DNA of 64,000 bases from Paramacrobiotus metropolitanus (taxonomy: Eukaryota > Tardigrada > Eutardigrada > Parachela > Macrobiotidae): assembly GCF_019649055.1 (NCBI RefSeq), contig NW_026570281.1, positions 124,001 through 188,000 on the forward strand. The letters run 5' to 3'. Positions 57,146 to 64,000 of this stretch are shown here, piece after piece. Every line of letters starts with the position of its first letter. The stretch's first letter is position 1. A program made the translations under genes and the position numbers. The notes under the pieces were generated by a model. It worked only from the letters and a program-made list of their open reading frames with translations. It searched no databases and was not told the DNA's origin.

Positions 57146-59393
57146 ATGGAATCGATACCGGTATATGGTTGGCTAGTCGCATTGGCAGCCGCCATGGGTG
57201 GATTTCTCTTTGGTTATGAAATGGGTGTCATTGGGTAAATAGCGAACCTTTGTTATAAACATTGCAGCTGTTGCTTATGGGAATGGTTTCATTTGCTTTT
57301 CTAACTACTGACTTTCAAAGTCACAATGGTACTTTAAGTTTAATAAATATCACAGAGCGTCGCAAATTTATGGGTTTATGCGCTGTCTGTGCTGATTAAT
57401 GTTGCTGCATAAACAAGGTATCCTAAAAATTTTGTACTTAAACATGTGCCTTTTTGATGGTCTGGACAAACTTAAGAATTTATGAAACTCCTGACCTTTT
57501 AAATAATCATAAACTATTATTACGACCGATATGATACGACGCAACTAGCTAGGACCTAGAAACTTTACCCACCCGACTGAACATGTTCTCCGGCTTTGTG
57601 CAATCAGTTCACTTACTCCTATGTATAATCTGCAGGCAAGTGATGGGCATGAACAGCTTCGGTGTGGAATTTGGCCTCCGACACGAAGAAGCGGTTAATG
57701 TGACCCTCGAGGACGGCACCCTCCTCAACGGTACCGACGACCGTCCCGCGCTGCAGTACGAAAACGGCACACTATGGGAAAACATAAATGGCTCTTACCT
57801 GGAAATGACTAATATTTCCCTGCCGGAGACCCCGAACGCCCCGGACATCATGGGCTCTATCCCTTTCACTTTCCTGGTCGGATGCATCGCCGGCGCCGCT
57901 TGCGCCTCCATTCTGGCTGACTTCCTAGGTCGGCGCTATTCCATCTTCACCGGTTCTGTGTTTTACATGGTAGGTGGAGCCATGCAAACCGGCTCCAGTC
58001 ACTTGGTTACGCTTTATATCGGCCGCGTGGTCTCTGGCATTGGTGTCGGTCTGATGAGCGCCGTGGTCCCGTTGTACATCTCCGAGACATCCAAGACATC
58101 CATCCGAGGGCGACTGATCACAACCTTCCAGCTGATGATGGCCTTTGGTGTGTTGGTGGCATGCTCGGTCAACGCAGCGATTCTGACGGTACTCCGCGGA
58201 GATTTGCAGTGGCGCCTGGCGTTGGGAATGCAAATGATTCCCGCGGCGATTCTTTGGCTGCTGATCATAATCTTACCCTTTTCTCCACGTTGGTTAATCG
58301 ATCACAACCGGGATGACGAAGCGCTAAAGACGTTGGCTAAATTGCGTAACAAGCGGCCAGATAGTGAGAAGCTCTTGGCCGAATTCGCTACCATCAAAGA
58401 GAATGTCAACTACGAGAAGAAAGTGGGTAACGCTACGTGGTTAGAACTGCTGCAGCCCGGCATCCGTAATCGCGTGGCCCTGGGTGTAACACTGCAGTTT
58501 TTTCAACAGTGGACCGGCTGCAACGTAATGCTGTATTATGGCGGGAAAGTGTTCAGTGCCATTGGGATGCCGGTGATTCATGCCTTTATTACCCTGATAG
58601 TTCTCAATGCCGGAGTTAATTTCCTCTCAACCTTTTTTGCCATGTGGTGGGTGGAACGGATCGGGAGAAAATTGCTGCTAATTATTGGCGGCTTCCTAAT
58701 GTGCCTTTGCCACGCCATGATCGCGACGTAAGTCGAAAGTAAAGCGCAAGCATAGCTACAGTAAAAAACTTTTATATGTTTTTTGTTTTGTAGATTTCTG
58801 GGATTGTCGGTGCACGTAAAAGAGGAGCTCGTATACGGCGCATTAGTATTCATATACTTGTACACCGTGACCTTTGCTGCCACCTGGGGTCCGGTGGTGT
58901 GGGTGTACCAGTCGGAGATCTTCCCCATGCGAGTGCGCGCTAAAGCCACTGCGTTGTGCACAATGTCCAATTGGACGTGGAATGCCATTATTTCCAAATT
59001 GACGCCTATTATGCTGGCGGATATCGCATATTATACCAACGTGGTAAGCCGGTTTTTAGGACTTGCACTCCCAACCAGACTTACTGTATTATATGCATAT
59101 GCAATAATGATGTAATTTACATTACAACGCTATGCAGTATGCACAATTGCTGAGCCTTTAATTTAATTTCAGGTATTTGCCTCGTTCTGTTTAGTAATGG
59201 CAATTTTTGTATGGGTTTTCGTGCCGGAAACTAGGGAAAGAAGCTTGAGCGCATGGATGAAATCTTCGGATCCACCCCAGAAGAAGAAGAAACACCGGAC
59301 AATAATCGCAACAAGAAGATTCGCAACATAATGGCGGAAGAAGCCGACAAACTTAAAAACGAGCAGCTCGATGATTTGCAACCCGGCGCTTGA
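57146..59393 (+). CDS. MFS sugar transporter, fungal-like, with 3' frameshift
   Basis: Exons 57146-57234, 57636-58727, 58794-59043 and 59173-59393. Twelve-TM sugar porter of the plasma membrane. TM1 GGFLFGYEMGVIG; a long first loop with five N-glycosylation sites (NVT, NGT, NGT, NGS, NIS); ADFLGRR; PLYISETSKTSIRGR; LPFSPRWLIDHNRDDEALK; LQFFQQWTGCNVMLYYG; ERIGRK; WGPVVWVYQSEIFPMRVRAK. The wording of these motifs is that of fungal hexose/quinate/inositol transporters. Exon 4 reads FVPETR, then in the next frame GKKLERMDEIFGSTPEEEE and an acidic tail ending at 59393. One base is missing in GGG at 59234-59236; without correction translation ends at 59330. About 550 aa if the frame is continuous. 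Upstream Met at 57050 is possible. Confidence 0.85.
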
Positions 59394-59712
59394 AGGTCGT
59401 GCGGTGGTGTAGCTTTTAGTAGTGTGAATACTAAATTTGTTATTGATCTCAGAAATTATAATTCTTTGCTTACCTTGTTAGAAAATACAGGACTTGCCTG
59501 AATTAAATACAATTTTATCGTTCATGTGCTTGGAGAGCGCTGTACAGTACGTGTACGTAACACCGCACAAATGATTCTAAAGAGAATTAAAACAGCTATA
59601 CAGACACAGTCACCATATGTAAAATAATGCACTTTTTAGGGTCAACATCAGCCACAACATTTCAGTTCAAAACGAAACATGGTTTATAATGCCGCCAGAT
59701 TAGAGCGATGGG

Positions 59713-60250
59713 TAAAATCACATTATACGGTGGGCGAGCAAACCGACTCTACTATACGTTTTTAGTATCCAGAAGCATTCCAGAACCTATCTGAACTTGT
59801 TTCAAGTGAGGAAAACTGATTTTGACTAAAATATGTTTTCCCAAATTTAACATAGTAGTTCATGCAAGCGAAACATGGCGCATGTGGTTTGGTCACTGTA
59901 CAAGCTGTGGCAATGAGGTCGATCTGTAGGCGGTTGTTTTTTATCCTAAGAAACCTAAAAAAACCTAAGAAAACTAAGAAACCTAAGAAACCTAAGAAAC
60001 CTAAGAAACCTAAGAAACCTAAGAAACCTAAGAAAACCTAAGAAAACCTAAGAAACCTAAGAAACCTAAGAAAACAACGTTAACTGTGGTAAGCTTCCAT
60101 AGACCACCATGTTAAGTTTGTGGAAACGTATTTCAATCAGGATTAATTTTCCTCACTTGAAACATGTTTAAATATATTTTAGGGTGCTTTTTAAACCTAA
60201 AAACATATACTAGAGACACTTTCCTTGCCCACCGCATAAAGTGACTAAAC
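59713..60250. mobile_element. Foldback element with central satellite
   Basis: Two diverged inverted arms of roughly 200 bp: for example TTTCAAGTGAGGAAAA on the left and TTTTCCTCACTTGAAA on the right, ATACGGTGGGC on the left and GCCCACCGCAT on the right. The satellite at 59945-60074 sits at the centre. No ORF. The arms differ enough to suggest an old insertion. Confidence 0.65.
59945..60074 (+). repeat. (CCTAAGAAA)n satellite
   Basis: About 13-14 head-to-tail copies of CCTAAGAAA, some with one extra or missing A. Not the TTAGGC or TTAGG telomere unit. Confidence 0.9.
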
Positions 60251-61066
60251 CGATGGGTCTGCATTTCATTGCATCAATGTTTGAAAACTCCAATATGCGG
60301 AGCTTATTTAATAAAGCCGAATAAAGACTGGTTTCCCAGCGAGACTCATTTGCAATGGCCCTGCACAGGAGTTATTCAAAAACGTCCGTTGCACGGCAAA
60401 CAGCTCAAACATTTCAACATATCGTAAAAGGTCAACACTACTTTCGTAGCTCTTTGCAGCTAATTACATTATTTACGAGTAATTTTTGAAAACAGAAAGT
60501 AACAGCTATTCGTGTCCGTCCTCGGTAGTTAACAACAACCCAAGTAGAACTATTTTGCAAATTAAACAGGGCTTTTTAACCGGCAGTCGCCTGGGTACAC
60601 TGAGACTGACATCGACACCAAGGTATATCTATATATAGGTATCTTATAAACATTATATAATCATTATATATTCTATTTCTTATATATATACCTTGCTGAC
60701 ACTGTGTAATATTGACTGCGCCTTCTCTACGCCAATCTGAAAGCGGATATGCAAAAGTGGTTCATACTTCAAAAATTCCGGAGTCTCGTTGCATTACAAC
60801 TGCACAAAAGTAGTAACTTCATACAAAGTCATGACATAGGTAAAATACTAGAAAGTAGAAACGAAAGTCGAAAAGTATAAAACTTGAATATTATTCATCT
60901 TCAATTATCAAAGCAGCTTTGTTATCGTAATACCCGCCGATTTGAGACTATCACAAGTGCGGGTTGACCACATATGCAGCTTAAGAACAATTAGAGCCCT
61001 TGATCCGACAGTAATCAATGGAAAACCGGAAGCTGATCCTGGACATGTGTATGTGTCATCCTGTCT

Positions 61067-62967
61067 CTAGGCGCTGGATGCCACCACAGCGCTGGAAGGT
61101 ACATGCAGGAAGGGACTTCCTTCCGTTACCGCGGATCCGGTGCGCATGTTGCTCAGCATGGCCGAAGGTTGACGACGGAGCCGCTCCGACCGGTTTCTTG
61201 CCGACAGCAGCCGGAAAATCCCGTAGATCACTGGATTGAGCACGGTGCTCGTCATTCCTTTAAAGAAACTAATAAGTTATTCTGAACTTTCCTGCAAAAC
61301 CGGTTGTTACCTAACCAAAACAATTTACCGAAACACAAAATAATGGTCATCCAACTGCTGGGTAAGTGGTAATGGAAAACATACGCAACCATTGACGCAT
61401 AATACGGACCTAGAACAAAAAATGTGCGTGTCATCGGAAATCAAACGTATCGCGATAAATTGTCTTAAATTTTAAAATAGGTTCAACTATATGATTCATT
61501 TTGACAATATTCAATCAAGATTGCTAATTCCTATTTATTTCCCTAATTAACATTAATTAGCATTTGATTAATTCAAAAGATTATTATTTACTTTTTATCA
61601 GAATTTAATCAATACGTAATTTTCCATGCATTTAGCCATCTGTTCAGTATTTCTTATTTCTAACACGGCAATCAAGTACATACATACACTGATGCACACG
61701 TGCCGTGGTTTTAACTGGTTTTCTATAGATATACCAATATAGGTTTAAATAGAGGCTGCGTTTTACAGCCGTTATGGGTGGTTGACGTACACCAGCAGAG
61801 CATGTATATAAACGCAATACAAAATGTGGTCCAAAGCGAGAACTGGCGTGTCCGCCGGTACGCTTTTCGACCCAGCCCCGGGTCTTGCATAGAGGCGATG
61901 CGCACTCGATATCCATTTTGAAGTTCGGTACGCCGCGATCCTGAAAAAGCGCATTATCGGATTTATTGACACCCGCACGCAATTACTTAGAATCGCATTA
62001 AAGGTCAAAAGAGCGTGCGAGCTGCGTCAAACAACGACCTTTAAGACCGTTGTCGAGAATACAAGCGTCTTGAAACAAGTTACCGGCAGCCATCTTGGCT
62101 TCGTTGGAGACTAAGACGGAGATAGTAATACAGCAGATGACATTGATGATGAGGGGAAAGACAAACATTATCAGTAGAGTGGCCAGCGTGTAGGCCACCT
62201 CTTGCCAGGGCTCCGAGTAGGAGCCGTACGTGACACACTGGTAGAAATCCACGCAGATCGGCGCACGTTCCACACGGAAGATAAGCATCTACGAGGTGCA
62301 GAAACTTGCTACTTGTATGTCATATAAAGCTGCCTAACTGCCCGATTTCAGGTAACTTGATTGGCTGATAAAGTACAGAAACAGTACCCGGTTACAAAAT
62401 GTTCTGCAACTGGCAAGATGCCCCATCCTGCATTTCATTTTTACTAAAAATTTTCGAGAAAGTGCTATGATTTCACCGCTGTAAAAATCGAGAGTGGTTG
62501 TTACAGACTGATTTCAATCTGGAAACAACCACTCTTGACTTTTACACGGTGTGTTATTATTTCTGACTTCATTAAAATGGTGATTTAATTATTATTTATT
62601 GTCACTTCTTAGAATGATATTGTTCTACGTTTCGATACTGACTTAATTGCGTTTATTCGAAAGGCAGCTGCTTTGCCTTTGCATCGAAGGATTTCGGAAT
62701 GTGTCGCAAACTGTCCCGCAGTTCTTGTCCCAAGATATTACAGTAGTCTGTGCTTTTTATCATGAGAAACGACTGAAAACTATCAAATTTATTTATGCAA
62801 GATTTACCTGAGGGGTACTAAAAACGATGGCGAAGAACCACACCACTATGGAGACAGTTCGCGCTCTCTGCATGGCAATATGCGGCTGACATCGACTGAG
62901 CGGATAAATGACGGTAACGCATCGTTCCACCGTCATGCCGGTCAGGATCATCGTCGAGGCGTACAAA
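61067..62967 (-). CDS. Rhodopsin-family GPCR, AKH/corazonin/GnRH-receptor-like, 5' partial
   Basis: Five exons in consistent phase: 62967-62808, 62288-62084, 61940-61791, 61409-61329, 61257-61067. Cell-surface receptor for a peptide hormone coupling to G proteins. Visible: TM3 LYASTMILTGMTVERCVTVI (ERC in place of DRY), TM4, then STPQ and the second extracellular loop DFYQCVTYGSYSEPWQE with the disulfide Cys, TM5, an intracellular loop RKAYRRTRQF, TM6 IYMLCWCPYYASMVAY (CWxP), TM7 LNPVIYGIFRLL (NPxxY) and a Ser/Val-rich tail ending SSA. QCVTYG.....WQE and CWxPYY point to the GnRH/AKH/corazonin group. The N terminus, TM1 and TM2 are not found in the 1 kb upstream and probably lie beyond the window edge or in exons I could not see. 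Confidence 0.85.
62474..62551. repeat. 78-nt hairpin in GPCR intron
   Basis: CACCGCTGTAAAAATCGAGA... pairs with ...TCTTGACTTTTACACGGTG; about 28 bp of stem with few mismatches, and the centre (CAGACTGATTTCAATCTG) is itself nearly palindromic. Either a tiny foldback element or a structured RNA. Confidence 0.6.
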
Positions 62968-64000
62968 CTGCAAACGATAACGTCAGTTTTCCATTTACGT
63001 AACTGTGAGTCTGTGCATACAGTTCTGTACTTCCTGCGCATAATTGCCGGCCATTAAGCGTATCCGTGGATATTTGTGCAACCCCGGAACAGACATCGAA
63101 ATAAAAGTGAATACGTACCATCGAAAACATTTGCGTATGCAACTACGACCTAAAACTTAAACTTTGGCTTGCCGAGAATCAGCTTTCACAGTTGCTGGAA
63201 TTTTACGTAAAGCATATTCTGGTGCGTGATTACGTCAAACGTACATAGAATATTTAATTCCTATCTTTTTGAATTACAGTGCCTATGATATGTGCATTCT
63301 TAAAACCGAATAATATTCGTACTGAGGTGCTACTGCACACTGATATCAAGACGATTTGTAATGCTAAATTACCAATTGCCTATTGTCTGTACCTTCACGC
63401 TAGATAAGCGAGTCAGCCAAACAGAATCAATAATAAGAAAATTAAAACACTGCTTTGTCTTGCTTAGAGCCGGGCCGGCGAAATCCTGCCGATAGCGTGG
63501 TTAATTTACATAATTTACATATTGCTCGTGAGTCGCGTATTTGGAAGTGATAATTGACGAATAACAGTAAGTATACCGGCAGAGGTAGCAGTGAACTGGG
63601 GCCCTGTCGCCCAAAGAGTTGGGCTACAGCCTATGGAAATCCACAGTTCAGGCCCCGGGGCCTCCGCAATAATCCCAAGCTACTGATTACCGGTATACTG
63701 TATTGTACTCTGTATATCGCTGGCTAGCTTGCAATCTTGTCACTGAGCTGATGCTGAAAGTGACTGCTAACGCATCGCCCGATGTGCACACACAATGCGT
63801 CGGCCGGCCAAGAACTCCCGGTCGCACTGAAAAAACTTAACTACGCACTAGATCCTCAGTGGATCCCCTATTGATTATTCAGTTACATGACCCATTTCCG
63901 CCATATGGTTCCCCTGCATTCCTTACTCTTTCTCCATTTCCGACTGCAGCACGTGCCAAGAATTAAGGCCCGCGTCGTGTGGTTCACTGGTTGTAACACG
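62968..64000. other. Upstream of GPCR exons; edge of window
   Basis: No TM1/TM2 exon recognised. An imperfect inverted repeat with arms AGTATACCGG / CCGGTATACT spans about 63566-63709, perhaps another foldback remnant. Confidence 0.4.

Larger units (their letters stand above)
59394..61066. other. Intergenic, 1.7 kb
   Basis: Mostly the foldback element at 59713-60250, then AT-rich sequence including TATATA runs at about 60628-60690. No gene. Confidence 0.45.

Noticed and set aside
57925-58268. Two - strand ORFs
   Set aside because: Antisense to the sugar transporter.
59945-60074. Short regular repeats suggesting a CRISPR array or telomere
   Set aside because: Repeats are directly adjacent 9-mers with no spacers, the host is eukaryotic, and the unit is not a known telomere repeat.

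Overview
This is an animal nuclear-genome window, not a prokaryotic one. Its genes are split by short GT-AG introns, several have TATA boxes about 90-115 bp before the start codon, AATAAA signals follow many genes, and its proteins are metazoan types: p25-alpha/TPPP, mitochondrial peroxiredoxin-5, a neuropeptide-type GPCR and neuropeptide-like precursors. A small ecdysozoan, possibly a tardigrade, is my best guess; the sequence alone does not prove it.

Layout. (1) 0.9-13.3 kb, + strand: seven tandem genes of one small secreted family. Each has exon 1 = signal peptide, an R-x-R/K-R|Q processing site (or a degenerate form) and a Cys-containing linker; then a phase-1 intron at exactly the same codon; then exon 2, usually exactly 197 nt, encoding CQNN.N..TQV, a Gly/Asn-rich stretch, and V-Q-[VL]-P-[IV]-N-A-N-[VI]-C-P-P-[VI]-S-V-C. 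(2) 14.4-30.6 kb: unrelated genes. These are a Cys-rich secreted candidate, a one-TM protein with two PPxY motifs, a neuropeptide-like precursor with a Gly-Lys-Arg amidation site, a small disordered protein, peroxiredoxin-5 (- strand), a small hypothetical and TPPP. (3) 32.2-47.2 kb: seven more family members, all on the - strand, plus a + strand small secreted Cys-rich protein at 36.9 kb and two broken family copies on the + strand (45.7 and 50.0 kb). (4) 53.6-64 kb: a second secreted precursor-like gene (- strand), a fungal-looking sugar transporter (+) and the 3' part of a GPCR (-) that resembles AKH/corazonin/GnRH receptors.

The family (14 apparently intact copies, 2 pseudogenes; called the CQNN family here) is the main candidate for an undescribed system. 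It looks like a set of co-regulated secreted structural or surface proteins with six conserved cysteines. The C-terminal VQVP....VC segment recalls bacterial chaplins, and the N-G-N-x-N-x-Q stretch recalls curli-type repeats; both are resemblances by eye only. Eight of the 16 copies carry the octamer TGACCTTT in the intron, always in the sense orientation. That octamer (reverse complement AAAGGTCA, an orphan nuclear-receptor half-site) occurs about 24 times in the window against roughly 2-3 expected.

Mobile DNA: three TA-flanked palindromic MITEs share one end sequence (16.7, 39.5, 51.8 kb), a different TA-flanked MITE lies at 49.4 kb, and a foldback element at 59.7-60.25 kb has a 9-bp satellite at its centre.
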